Below the pieces are notes generated by a model. It saw only the letters and a program-made list of their open reading frames with translations, made no database searches and had not been told where the DNA came from. From JALZUR01 sp965205365 (GTDB taxonomy: Bacteria; Bdellovibrionota; Bdellovibrionia; Bdellovibrionales; UBA1609), in the NCBI GenBank assembly GCA_965205365.1, contig CBDBGT010000005.1, positions 310,001 to 374,000 of the forward strand: a DNA stretch of 64,000 nucleotides, in the 5' to 3' direction. Below are positions 37,266 through 45,212 of the stretch, one piece after another. A program made the position numbers and the translations under genes. The first letter of the stretch is position 1, and each line of letters begins with the position of its first letter.

Positions 37266-37484
37266 ATGGTTTTAAAAGGAGTTTTGTTGATTTTTGGAAT
37301 TTTATTTTCAATTTTTTGTTTTGCAGAAAACGTTGATGCCCCATGTAATCATAGTGATTCTGATAGTGCTAAAAAAATTGAAGCAAAGCAGAGAATTGAT
37401 AATATGTTTAGAGAAATTGCAAGCGTGGAGTCTAAAAATTCTCAATCTTTAGACGGTTCCTCTGACAATGGAGGAGAGGACTAA
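37266..37484 (+). CDS. small exported protein
   Basis: This 72-residue product has a clear signal peptide (VLLIFGILFSIFCFAEN) and a short hydrophilic mature part (DAPCNHSDSDSAKKIEAKQR) rich in Ser, Asp and Glu with one cysteine. TTGGGGGTAGGGT precedes the ATG. Its place downstream of the hit-like genes suggests a related role. No family was recognised. Confidence 0.55.
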   Translation: MVLKGVLLIFGILFSIFCFAENVDAPCNHSDSDSAKKIEAKQRIDNMFREIASVESKNSQSLDGSSDNGGED

Positions 37485-37496
37485 GTTATTGATGCT

Positions 37497-37841
37497 TTAT
37501 TTTTCTAGTTGTTTAAGCTCTTCTTTTTTTTTATTTTCAGACTCTTTTATAACGCTAGTTACTTCCTTTAAAAAAACTTCTTTAATATTATTTTTAATGT
37601 CTTTAAAAACGGGGTTGTTATAGATTTTTGCTCTAATTTTTTTAAGATCTTGTGATGTGATTTGTAAAGATTGGGCTGTAATATTGGTAGTTTTTGTTCC
37701 TAGAAATTTTGGCACTGCAGTTAAATGGATAAAATTTGTAAGTCTGTTCTCCAGGGTTTTGCCTTTGAATTCAAATTGTAAAAGGCAAATAATGACAATT
37801 GTAATAAGTGTATTTTTAAAAATAAAATAAAGACTTCCCAT
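37497..37841 (-). CDS. hypothetical membrane-anchored protein
   Basis: This 114-residue protein has one N-terminal hydrophobic helix (YFIFKNTLITIVIICLL) and a helical, lysine-rich C-terminus. Its ATG overlaps the stop codon of the CheY-like gene by one base, so both belong to one transcript. No family was recognised. Confidence 0.55.
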   Translation of the reverse strand: MGSLYFIFKNTLITIVIICLLQFEFKGKTLENRLTNFIHLTAVPKFLGTKTTNITAQSLQITSQDLKKIRAKIYNNPVFKDIKNNIKEVFLKEVTSVIKESENKKKEELKQLEK

Positions 37842-38227
37842 TAAAGAACTTCTTTCATGGCTTTAGTAAGATCCTGTAAGGTAAAAGGTTTTTTTACAAA
37901 GGAATTGGCACCAGCACTGAGAAAACGGTTTATAACATCTCCATGGTCAAGAGTAGAGAGGCCAATAATGGGGATAGTATTGTTTAAGGCTCTAATTTCT
38001 TTTGTGGCTTTGATGCCACTTACTTTTGGCATTACAATATCCATAAAGATAAGATCTGGATTAAAAGATTTAAAATAAGAAACAGCTTCTTCACCGTCTT
38101 CAGCTTCTTTAATTTCACTAATGTCATCTCGAGTTTTTAAAAAACTAATGAGTATTTCTCTAATGAAAGGGGCGTCGTCTACTATTAGTACTTTATAAGA
38201 CATGTGAAGACTGTAGCTTAAAACCAT
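37841..38227 (-). CDS. CheY-like response regulator (receiver domain only)
   Basis: This single-domain receiver has the acidic pair in VLIVDDAPF, the phospho-acceptor aspartate in LIFMDIVMPKVSG, the switch serine/threonine in IGLSTLDHG and the conserved lysine in SFVKKPF. It ends after 128 codons, so there is no output domain; it acts by protein contact, for example on motor or pilus machinery. The second ATG (38203, MSYKVLIVDD) is likely the true start because the family begins there. It is followed by a small membrane protein. Confidence 0.9.
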   Translation of the reverse strand: MVLSYSLHMSYKVLIVDDAPFIREILISFLKTRDDISEIKEAEDGEEAVSYFKSFNPDLIFMDIVMPKVSGIKATKEIRALNNTIPIIGLSTLDHGDVINRFLSAGANSFVKKPFTLQDLTKAMKEVL

Positions 38228-38240
38228 TGAGCTTTAAATA

Positions 38241-38272
38241 AAAAAACCCCGCTTAAAGAAGCGAGGTTTTTA
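38241..38272 (-). terminator. rho-independent terminator of groESL
   Basis: Read on the minus strand, AACCTCGCTT, a short loop, AAGCGGGGTT and a run of T form a stem of ten pairs with one G-T pair, 26 bases after the groEL stop. The plus-strand reading also has a T-rich flank (GGTTTTTAATT), but nothing ends there on that strand. Confidence 0.8.
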
Positions 38273-38297
38273 ATTAGACTAAAAGCTAGGGTGTGAT

Positions 38298-39944
38298 TTA
38301 CATCATTGGCATGCCACCCATGCCACCCATACCGCCGGCCATGGCGTTTCCTGGTCCAGGAGTATCTTCTTTCTTAGGAGCTTCTGCGATCATAGTTTCT
38401 GTAGTGAGCATTAAAGATGCTACAGAAGCAGCGTTTTGTAATGCTGATCTTACTACTTTAACAGGGTCCATTACTCCTGTGGTAATAAGGTCTTCATAGA
38501 CTTCTGTGTAAGCATTAAAGCCCCAGTTTGGATCATCGCTATTGATAACTCTATCTAGAACAATTGCCCCATCTAATCCAGCATTTGTTGCAATCTGTCG
38601 GATTGGTGACTGGCAAGCTTTCCAAACAATATTAGCTCCAAACTTTTCAATATCGTTGAGCTTTAAAGAAGGAATGAGTTTGCTAGCTCTTAGGAGTGCT
38701 GTTCCGCCTCCAGCAACAATACCCTCTTCAACAGCTGCTCTTGTTGAATTTAGAGCATCTTCTACACGGTCTTTTTTCTCTTTCATTTCGATTTCAGAAG
38801 GAGCTCCAACATGAATGACAGCAACACCACCAGATAGTTTTGCTAACCTTTCTCTAAGCTTTTCCTTGTCATAATCAGAAGTAGAAGCCTCAATTTGTCC
38901 TTTGATTTGACCCACTCTTGTGTCAATGGCAGCTTTATCCCCACTTCCATCAATAACAGTAGTGTTGTCTTTGTCGATAGTGATTCTTTTTGCTTGCCCA
39001 AGGTCTTCTAAGGTTGCGTCTGCAAGCTTTCTTCCAGTTTCTTCAGAGATCACAGTACCGTTAGTTAAAACAGCTAAGTCATCAAGCATTGCTTTTCTTC
39101 TGTCACCAAAGCCAGGAGCTTTAACAGCGGCAATTTTTAGACCTTTAAGTTTGTTGATCACAAGAGTAGCTAAAGCTTCGCCATCAACATCTTCAGCAAT
39201 AATTAATATTGGACGGCTAGTTTTTGCAGCGCTTTCTAAAATTCCAACAAGCTCTTGAAGAGCTGATATTTTTTTATCATATAGAAGTATAAAAGGGTTG
39301 TCTAAGACAACTTCCATTCTCTCACTATCAGTTATGAAGTAAGGAGAAAGGTAACCTCTATCAAACTGCATTCCTTCAACGACTTCAAGCTCAGTCATTG
39401 CTGTTTTACTTTCTTCTATGGTGATAACACCTTCTTTGCCAACTTTTTCCATTGCTTCAGCAATCATTTTCCCAATTTCAGTGTCATTATTTGCTGAAAT
39501 TGCTCCAACTTGTGCAATTTCTTTGTTGTCTTTAATGGGCTTTGCAATTCTTTGAAGCTCCTTAACAACAGCATCAACAGCGTGATCAACACCTTTTTTA
39601 AGGGCCATTGGGTTATGACCTGCAGAAACAATCTTAATACCCTCACTAAAAAGTGCTTGAGCTAAAACTGTTGCAGATGTTGTTCCATCTCCAGCATCAT
39701 CATTTGTTTTGCTGGCAACTTCTTTCACCATTTGAGCACCCATGTTCTCAAACTTATTATCAACTTCAATTTCTTTTGCAACAGTAACACCGTCTTTAGT
39801 AATCAATGGCGAGCCAAAGCTTTTTTCTATGACAACGTTTCTGCCTTTTGGGCCAAGAGTAACTCTTACAGCGTTTGCTAAAGTGTTTACTCCATTTAAA
39901 ATTGACTTTCTTGCGTCTTCACTAAATCTTAATTCTTTACTCAT
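38298..39944 (-). CDS. groL: chaperonin GroEL (60 kDa)
   Basis: GroEL is the ATP-driven folding chamber subunit in the cytosol. Its 548 residues are full length, with LGPKGRNVVIEKSFGSPLIT near the N-terminus, the ATP-binding DGTTSATVLAQALF, and the flexible Gly-Gly-Met tail (GGMGGMGGMPMM). The TVEEGIVAGGGTALLRA signature reads AAVEEGIVAGGGTALL here. It follows groES after 23 bases in the usual order and ends at a terminator hairpin. Confidence 0.98.
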   Translation of the reverse strand: MSKELRFSEDARKSILNGVNTLANAVRVTLGPKGRNVVIEKSFGSPLITKDGVTVAKEIEVDNKFENMGAQMVKEVASKTNDDAGDGTTSATVLAQALFSEGIKIVSAGHNPMALKKGVDHAVDAVVKELQRIAKPIKDNKEIAQVGAISANNDTEIGKMIAEAMEKVGKEGVITIEESKTAMTELEVVEGMQFDRGYLSPYFITDSERMEVVLDNPFILLYDKKISALQELVGILESAAKTSRPILIIAEDVDGEALATLVINKLKGLKIAAVKAPGFGDRRKAMLDDLAVLTNGTVISEETGRKLADATLEDLGQAKRITIDKDNTTVIDGSGDKAAIDTRVGQIKGQIEASTSDYDKEKLRERLAKLSGGVAVIHVGAPSEIEMKEKKDRVEDALNSTRAAVEEGIVAGGGTALLRASKLIPSLKLNDIEKFGANIVWKACQSPIRQIATNAGLDGAIVLDRVINSDDPNWGFNAYTEVYEDLITTGVMDPVKVVRSALQNAASVASLMLTTETMIAEAPKKEDTPGPGNAMAGGMGGMGGMPMM

Positions 39945-39967
39945 TTTTTATACCTCAATATTATTAG

Positions 39968-40264
39968 TTAGTTACAAATGCCTAGGACATCTTCTTCTCT
40001 CATCATCAAATACTCCTGGCCCTCTAGCTTAAGCTCAGTTCCAGAATACTTGCCAAACAAAATAGTATCGCCAGTTTTCACTTCCAGTGGAATTCTTTTC
40101 CCACCATCTGTTGCTTTACCTTTGCCTGCAGCAACAATTTCACCTTTTTGAGGCTTTTCCTTTGCTGAATCTGGAATGTAGATGCCTCCAGCTGTTTTTT
40201 CTTCTTCTTTAACTCTCTTAACTAAAATTCTGTCGTTAAGAGGGGTTACACTAACATTAAACAT
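39968..40264 (-). CDS. groS: co-chaperonin GroES (10 kDa)
   Basis: This is the lid of the GroEL chamber. Its 98 residues include LNDRILVKRVKEEEKTAGGI, the mobile-loop region, and a clear VAAGKGKATDGGKRIPLEVK. AGGAGGAGG lies just before the ATG. It forms an operon with groEL; its promoter and an inverted repeat lie within 65 bases upstream. Confidence 0.97.
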   Translation of the reverse strand: MFNVSVTPLNDRILVKRVKEEEKTAGGIYIPDSAKEKPQKGEIVAAGKGKATDGGKRIPLEVKTGDTILFGKYSGTELKLEGQEYLMMREEDVLGICN

Positions 40265-40296
40265 ATATCCTCCTCCTGTTTAATTTGGTTTTGAAA

Positions 40297-40328
40297 CCTC
40301 AATATGTAGTTGAGGCTGGTGGAGTCAA
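40297..40328 (-). promoter_or_regulatory. groESL promoter with overlapping inverted repeat
   Basis: On the minus strand, TTGACT (40323-40328) and CATATT (40301-40306) are spaced by 16 bases, a plausible sigma-70 promoter. CCTCAA and TTGAGG (40297-40315, 7-base spacer) form a perfect dyad covering the -10 element. This is not the CIRCE element (TTAGCACTC/GAGTGCTAA), which I looked for and did not find. A different heat-shock repressor site is possible. Confidence 0.5.
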
Positions 40329-40352
40329 GGTCCGTAAGCTGAATTTTTAGTT

Positions 40353-41222
40353 TTATATCATTGAACAAGACTTGTTTATGCAGTCATATGGGGGATCCCA
40401 GGCTGAAATATCAAAATATTGGATTTGACCTGAAGAATCTTTAAAAGGAAAGCAGCCATTTTTATTGGCAGAGATGCTGATACCATAATACCAGTGGTAG
40501 TTTTTCACTGAGCGCACAGTGTTAAAATTAGAATCAAAATTGGTGAGAAGCTCAATATTGCCCTTATTGTCTATTATAGGGTTTCTAGTGTAAAAGCGCC
40601 ACTGGATATAGGGGTTTTTTAAGAGTTCACCATGGTCGTCCTTATATTTAAAGTGCTCTCCTGTGTGGTACAGGCTTTTTAAGCCAGGAGCATTTAGTAA
40701 ATAATTAAGGGCATGTGGGGAGGGCTCTACTTTCATATGGCTAAAGTGCTCTTTATAATAGTCTTTAGGAATTTGAAAGTGGCTGTGGCCCATATCAGAA
40801 AAGAAGATATATTTTACATAATTTAAACGAAGAGCGTTTTCAATGTGGAGAGTTACTGACTTTAAAAAACTTTCAGGAAAAACTACGGATACTTTCTTCC
40901 CCTGACTTACAAAGCGCTGAGTTTTTGGATTGTAGCCCACTCGATTAAAAAGTCGCTCATTTTGATTGTAGACTTTTTTATAAAGAGCATCAATTTCAGG
41001 AATTAAAGCACTTTGTTTAAACATATTCATAAAAAAATAAGGCTCGTTATGTTTTCTAGGTGTGCATCGAGCCTTAGCAATTTCTATTTTTTCATTAGAA
41101 GAGAGCTTGTTGCTAGTTTTCCCTAGGGAGGGCTTTGATAAAAGGCTTGCTCCCAATAAAATCAACTTTAGTGTTCTGATTTTCATAAAGATTAGTCTCC
41201 TGGTCGCTATATTTAAGGGCAA
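40353..41222 (-). CDS. hypothetical exported protein
   Basis: The likely start is the internal ATG at 41186 (MKIRTLKLILLGASLLSKPS), which has AGGAG at proper distance and begins a signal peptide; the upstream ATG at 41222 would add a non-signal leader. The mature protein of ~255 residues has no recognised domain. It contains several aromatic and His motifs (YIFFSDMGHSHFQIP, SLYHTGEHFKY) and three cysteines near the C-terminus (CFPF, DCINKSC). It lies behind the groESL promoter region but on the same strand, so it is likely a separate transcript. Confidence 0.65.
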   Translation of the reverse strand: MPLNIATRRLIFMKIRTLKLILLGASLLSKPSLGKTSNKLSSNEKIEIAKARCTPRKHNEPYFFMNMFKQSALIPEIDALYKKVYNQNERLFNRVGYNPKTQRFVSQGKKVSVVFPESFLKSVTLHIENALRLNYVKYIFFSDMGHSHFQIPKDYYKEHFSHMKVEPSPHALNYLLNAPGLKSLYHTGEHFKYKDDHGELLKNPYIQWRFYTRNPIIDNKGNIELLTNFDSNFNTVRSVKNYHWYYGISISANKNGCFPFKDSSGQIQYFDISAWDPPYDCINKSCSMI

Positions 41223-41338
41223 ACTAGACCTTTGACAAAAAGTAAATTTTTACAAGTGTTATAAAAAAATGTTATAAGTTTAGAAGGCTAAATTAAAACA
41301 ATTAAAAAGCCGATGAGTTAAAAATACAGAGGAATTGT

Positions 41339-42118
41339 GTGTTTTTTTTCGTTTTAGTAATATTTGCCTTTAATAGTTTTTTTCCACATATGGCGGTAAG
41401 CTCTCGGAACTTTAATGAAGAGCTAGGTGGAGGAGAGGGCCTGCTTTTCACAGGTGAGGGGGAGGAGTCAACTTTGGTTTTTCAACCTGAGTTAAAATTT
41501 GCAGTTAATAAAAGTTTAAGGGAGCGCTACCCTCCTAGAGTAGCAGGCTTTAGTAAAAACCTCAATGAGGCTAAACAGTTTACTAATGCAGAGTTTTTAA
41601 AGCTTTCTTTGGTTGAAAAAGGTCAACATATTCATGATGTGGCACAGTCTGTGATTAAGGCTCACGGCCTTGAAAATATATACAGTCCTCGAATAATAAC
41701 GTGTAAAAACTATAAGGAATCAACTTTTATTCCACAAATTGCTGCACGCCATAGTTCAGCAAAAGGCATGTCACAGGTTATAAATGGAACAGTGGACGCT
41801 GTTTTTGATCAAACAGACTTTCGATTTCAGACACCAGGGTTTGAACATATTAAAAAAGGGTCTATGTTTAGAAAGCATATGGCAAAATCCATGAATGCTC
41901 AGATTGAGTTAGGTATTGGTGTTTTAGAAGTTAAGAGGGCGGAGTCAGGGGTTTCAAGAATTAAAACTCTTTTAGGAAGGTATTATGGGCGAAATAAAGT
42001 TTGTAATAAGGATTATGCCAATAGAGTTTATAGTTGTGCATATTGTATTAAGAAAGCTAAAAAAATTTCACAAAAATGTTTAAACAAAGCAGTGGGGCTG
42101 AGGAGAGGTTGTGTTTAA
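41339..42118 (+). CDS. exported lytic transglycosylase-like protein
   Basis: The GTG start at 41339 is followed by a hydrophobic segment (FFFVLVIFAFNSFFPHMAVS) that looks like a signal peptide. The region CKNYKESTFIPQIAARHSSAKGMSQ resembles the SLT goose-type lysozyme motif (ES-x-F-x-P then a G-x-x-Q block), with E127 as the candidate catalytic acid. The later motifs of the fold are less clear, and the C-terminal ~60 residues are Cys- and Lys-rich. A sigma-28-like -10 (GCCGATGA) lies 25 bases upstream of the start. Murein cleavage is inferred. Confidence 0.65.
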   Translation: MFFFVLVIFAFNSFFPHMAVSSRNFNEELGGGEGLLFTGEGEESTLVFQPELKFAVNKSLRERYPPRVAGFSKNLNEAKQFTNAEFLKLSLVEKGQHIHDVAQSVIKAHGLENIYSPRIITCKNYKESTFIPQIAARHSSAKGMSQVINGTVDAVFDQTDFRFQTPGFEHIKKGSMFRKHMAKSMNAQIELGIGVLEVKRAESGVSRIKTLLGRYYGRNKVCNKDYANRVYSCAYCIKKAKKISQKCLNKAVGLRRGCV

Positions 42119-42530
42119 AATCATTACATTAACATTAGTACTCACGGCAGCAACTAGCGGTTTTTCTTGGAATATGGAGAGCAAGTATGAACCAGTGCCA
42201 GGAAAAACTATAAAAAGAACAGTTTTAAAGTTTCGGGGTGAGGGTTTGGAGGGGGAATATAGGCCTTTTAAGGCACCTTACTTAATGAATGTAAGAGAGC
42301 ATTTAAAATTAGAATCAGGGGAGAATGTTTTTATAACAGTTTGGAGTTTAGGGGCTCAATCGGTAATATATAGGATTTTTAACCCTGTGATGAATATAAC
42401 AACGCCTATTTGTGAACTGTGGTCAATTTCTGACGAAATTAGGTATCGGATTAAAGAGGGTAAACTTGAGTTTAAGGTTCTTAAAAGTTTAGAGCCTAGT
42501 CCTGTGTGGGAATGGAAAGCTTGTGACTAA
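42111..42530 (+). CDS. hypothetical exported protein
   Basis: The GTG start at 42111 overlaps the end of the transglycosylase-like gene. The product of 139 residues begins with a signal peptide (FKIITLTLVLTAATSGFSWN). The rest has a beta-rich pattern and two cysteines (PICELW and the terminal KACD). The coupling to the previous gene suggests a partner or substrate-binding role. No family was recognised. Confidence 0.6.
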   Translation: MFKIITLTLVLTAATSGFSWNMESKYEPVPGKTIKRTVLKFRGEGLEGEYRPFKAPYLMNVREHLKLESGENVFITVWSLGAQSVIYRIFNPVMNITTPICELWSISDEIRYRIKEGKLEFKVLKSLEPSPVWEWKACD

Positions 42531-42588
42531 GGTAAAAAGGCTTAAGGTTGTTTAGAATATTTAGTGTTTTAAAGGGGTTATTTAAAAA

Positions 42589-42664
42589 TGGCTCAGGTGG
42601 AGAGACTCGAACTCCCGACAAAGTGATTAACAGTCACCTACTCTACCGACTGAGTTACACCTGA
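42589..42664 (-). tRNA. tRNA-Asn (GTT)
   Basis: On the minus strand the 76-base sequence folds into a standard cloverleaf: acceptor TCAGGTG/CACCTGA, anticodon loop CTGTTAA with anticodon GTT, T-arm GGGAGTTCGAGTCTCTC, and an encoded CCA end. Confidence 0.95.
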
Positions 42665-43098
42665 ACGAAGAAAACAATTTAATCTGGACTGAAAGTTTTT
42701 GTCAATGTGAGATTGAACAGAAGTCTTGTCTTTTTAGTGTCCTAGAGTCAAATAGGAGAGTTTTTTGCTGTAGCTAAAGAAGAGGTCTTTAATTAGAGGG
42801 TCTTGTAGCTGGGATTGTGAATTGTGGTTGCTTTTGGGAGGAGGTTTTTTTTATAAATTTATACTTATAATAGCTTAAGCCGGCAAAAGACACACACATT
42901 AGTGTGAGTTTAATAATCCAGGGGGTTTTTAGAAAATGTCGTGTTTGTAGAAGGTGGTGAGATTCTTTGGGTTTTGATTTAGTCATGTGCTTATTTAAAG
43001 TTATTTTTTATGTACACACAAGGAGAAGGTTAAATTTAGCTTTTTTGTGTGGAATATGAAGTGTTCATCATTGGTGTGTGTTAAGTATTATTATATAA
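42665..43098. other. gap between tRNA-Asn and IS982
   Basis: This stretch of about 430 bases contains only one doubtful small frame (42789-42986). No RNA gene was recognised. Confidence 0.4.
42789..42986 (-). CDS. doubtful small membrane protein
   Basis: This 65-codon frame has one hydrophobic segment (IIKLTLMCVSFAGLSYY). It has no clear ribosome binding site and no recognised relatives. It is listed only because it is the longest frame in this gap. Confidence 0.25.
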   Translation of the reverse strand: MTKSKPKESHHLLQTRHFLKTPWIIKLTLMCVSFAGLSYYKYKFIKKTSSQKQPQFTIPATRPSN

Positions 43099-44155
43099 AC
43101 CTGAGTTCGGCGATCTAAGCTACTATCAGAGCGGTGTTTATCAATTTTTGTTCTTCTGCGCTCCAGTTGATTCTTGGTTTTTTTTCTTGAAATGTATACG
43201 CTACAAGCCCTGCAATTATATTAACCATGGCGTTTGTAGGACTACGGTGTCTAGAGTGCTCTACTTGAGAAATATTTTTAAGCTGATCATTTATGGTCTC
43301 AATAACTGAGCGCTTTCGTAAAAGAATTTTATCCTCCATTTCCATCAACCTATTCTTCATGCCTTTTCTGACGGAAGTGATCAGTTTGACCCCATTTTCA
43401 AAAAGCTCATTAAATAACTTTTTTGAAATATAACCTTTATCAGCAAACAGCTTTCCCCATAAACCCTCTGCCAACTTAGGAACAGGTTTTCTGTCATCAA
43501 CATTGCCAGCTGTAATCTGTGCAGATAACAAATGGCCAAACTCATTGGTGACAATGTGAAGTTTAAATCCAAAAAACCAACCCATTGTAGACTTTCCAAC
43601 TGCAGCTATGTCTTTGAAAACTTTATTCCTTTTAATGCGTTTATTTCTACATACTCTCAGAGGTGTAGAGTCGATAAAATTGATTCCTGTTGACTTTACA
43701 AACCGTGATTTTAAAAAAGAACAAAGAGGTATGAGTGCTGAGGGGATAAGCTCTACAAATCTTGTGTAGCTTACCAAATAAGGGAAGTCCCCTTTGTGAT
43801 AAGCTCTCAAGTGTAGATAGAATTGCTTGAAGGTTCTAAATCCACATGGGTGAAATAGAATTAAAATTGATATAACTTCACTTATTGCTAGATTTGAGGG
43901 CGTACCTCTAAAAGGCTTTCGATTTTCTAAGGCTTGTTTTTTATAAACATTTTCATAATGCATACAAAAATCATCGACAGCGCAAAAAACAGTGGTAAGC
44001 TTATCTTGAGTCATAAAATTCCTTTTTAAAATTGCCGTCATTGGCGTTTTTGTTTGAACTAAGGATTTTATGGCTTTTTTTGTTTTCTGGGATTGCAAGG
44101 GGCGTCAAAAACTTTAAACACTTATTTTATAAAGAATGTAACGCCGAACTCAGGT
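43099..44155 (-). mobile_element. IS982-family insertion sequence, complete
   Basis: A 1057-bp element with 14-base perfect terminal repeats ACCTGAGTTCGGCG, flanked by the 5-base direct repeat TATAA (43094-43098 and 44156-44160). It contains one intact transposase gene on the minus strand. The clean duplication indicates a fairly recent insertion in a gene-poor spot. Confidence 0.93.
43115..44098 (-). CDS. IS982-family transposase
   Basis: This 327-residue DDE enzyme has the IS982 blocks: INFIDSTPLRVCRNKR with D143, GKSTMGWFFGFKLHIVTN, KLFADKGYISKKLF with D220, and RKRSVIETINDQLKNI with E267, ending EHSRHRSPTN. All three acidic residues are present and the frame is intact. A start at an internal ATG (residue 29) is possible. 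Confidence 0.93.
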   Translation of the reverse strand: MQSQKTKKAIKSLVQTKTPMTAILKRNFMTQDKLTTVFCAVDDFCMHYENVYKKQALENRKPFRGTPSNLAISEVISILILFHPCGFRTFKQFYLHLRAYHKGDFPYLVSYTRFVELIPSALIPLCSFLKSRFVKSTGINFIDSTPLRVCRNKRIKRNKVFKDIAAVGKSTMGWFFGFKLHIVTNEFGHLLSAQITAGNVDDRKPVPKLAEGLWGKLFADKGYISKKLFNELFENGVKLITSVRKGMKNRLMEMEDKILLRKRSVIETINDQLKNISQVEHSRHRSPTNAMVNIIAGLVAYTFQEKKPRINWSAEEQKLINTALIVA

Positions 44156-44361
44156 TATAAGGGTGGAGTGTTAAAAGTTGTTTAATAGAATAATCTAATT
44201 GAGGTTTTTTATGAATATTATTGGCAGGAAGTGTTTATTCACTTAATTAGGATTGATTTAATTTTTAGTATTTTTTTTAAATGGTATCTGTTTAGTTTTT
44301 TTCTGTGACTAGGCTTTAGACTGTATGTGTAATGTTAATGAGTTAGAGTATTGACTGTAGG

Positions 44362-45090
44362 GTGTTATTTGTAAGGCTTAGTTTAGTGAAGTGGTATGGT
44401 TTAGTGAGTCTTTTTTATATTTTAGTAATAGGTTTGTTTTACCAAGGTTATGTAGAGAAAAAGCAATTTAATTATCCATCAAAAACTTTCTTTAAAATCT
44501 ACGGTCTGGATATTTCTCACCATCAGGGCAAAATCAATTGGAATAAGGTTGGTGAGGAAGACTTTGAATTTGTATACATTAAGGCCACAGAGGGAAAGTC
44601 TTTTAAAGATCCTAATTTTTTAAGAAATTATAGAGGAGTAAAAGAGCAAAAAATCATGGTAGGGGGTTATCATTTTTGGACTTTTTGTAAAACTGCTGAA
44701 GAACAGATTAAGAATATAAAAGAGGTTATTCCTCATCTTCCAGGAGATTTAGTTCCTGCTATTGATATGGAGTCAGCCTACTCTTGTGGGGTAGAGCAAA
44801 GCCACAATAGGGTTAATATGGATTTAGAAAAAATTAATGAAGAGCTTTTTAAAGCTTATGGTGCTTATCCAGTGATTTACACAACAGGTGAATTTGTGAA
44901 GGCTCACCCTGAGATTTTAAATTTTTCAAACATATTTTGGCTACGCTCTTTATTTGGACCGCCCTTATATAAAAAAAAATGGGACATTTGGCAGTATTAT
45001 AATGGAGCTAAAGTTAAAGGAATTAAGGGCAGGGTTGATGTGAATGTCTTTAATAGTAAGTTGCTTTTTAGTGAAGTTATTCAAAAATAA
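44362..45090 (+). CDS. membrane-anchored GH25 lysozyme-like muramidase
   Basis: The GTG start at 44362 is followed by a signal-anchor helix (LVSLFYILVIGLFYQGYVE). The domain from residue ~46 is glycoside hydrolase family 25: YGLDISHHQGKINW with D50, YIKATEGKSFKDPNF, and the catalytic pair D135/E137 in VPAIDMESAY; it ends with WDIWQYYNGAKVKGIKGRVD, the classical strand-8 signature. It cleaves the MurNAc-GlcNAc bond of peptidoglycan. It is a single gene after the IS982. Confidence 0.92.
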   Translation: MLFVRLSLVKWYGLVSLFYILVIGLFYQGYVEKKQFNYPSKTFFKIYGLDISHHQGKINWNKVGEEDFEFVYIKATEGKSFKDPNFLRNYRGVKEQKIMVGGYHFWTFCKTAEEQIKNIKEVIPHLPGDLVPAIDMESAYSCGVEQSHNRVNMDLEKINEELFKAYGAYPVIYTTGEFVKAHPEILNFSNIFWLRSLFGPPLYKKKWDIWQYYNGAKVKGIKGRVDVNVFNSKLLFSEVIQK

Positions 45091-45212
45091 GTACTATGGA
45101 TTTTTTAAAAACTGATTGCTTTATAATTATGATTGAGGCTCTTGCTAAGGATTCTAAAAAGAAAAAAGGCAGCAGTATAGTTAGAGTGTTTTTAGTAGTT
45201 AAAAAAAATTAT

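Noticed and set aside
38542..39258. Long antisense frames inside groEL
   Set aside because: GroEL coding constraint produces them; the sense gene is certain.
40265..40352. CIRCE operator before groES
   Set aside because: The sequence TTAGCACTC-N9-GAGTGCTAA is not present; only a different dyad is seen.
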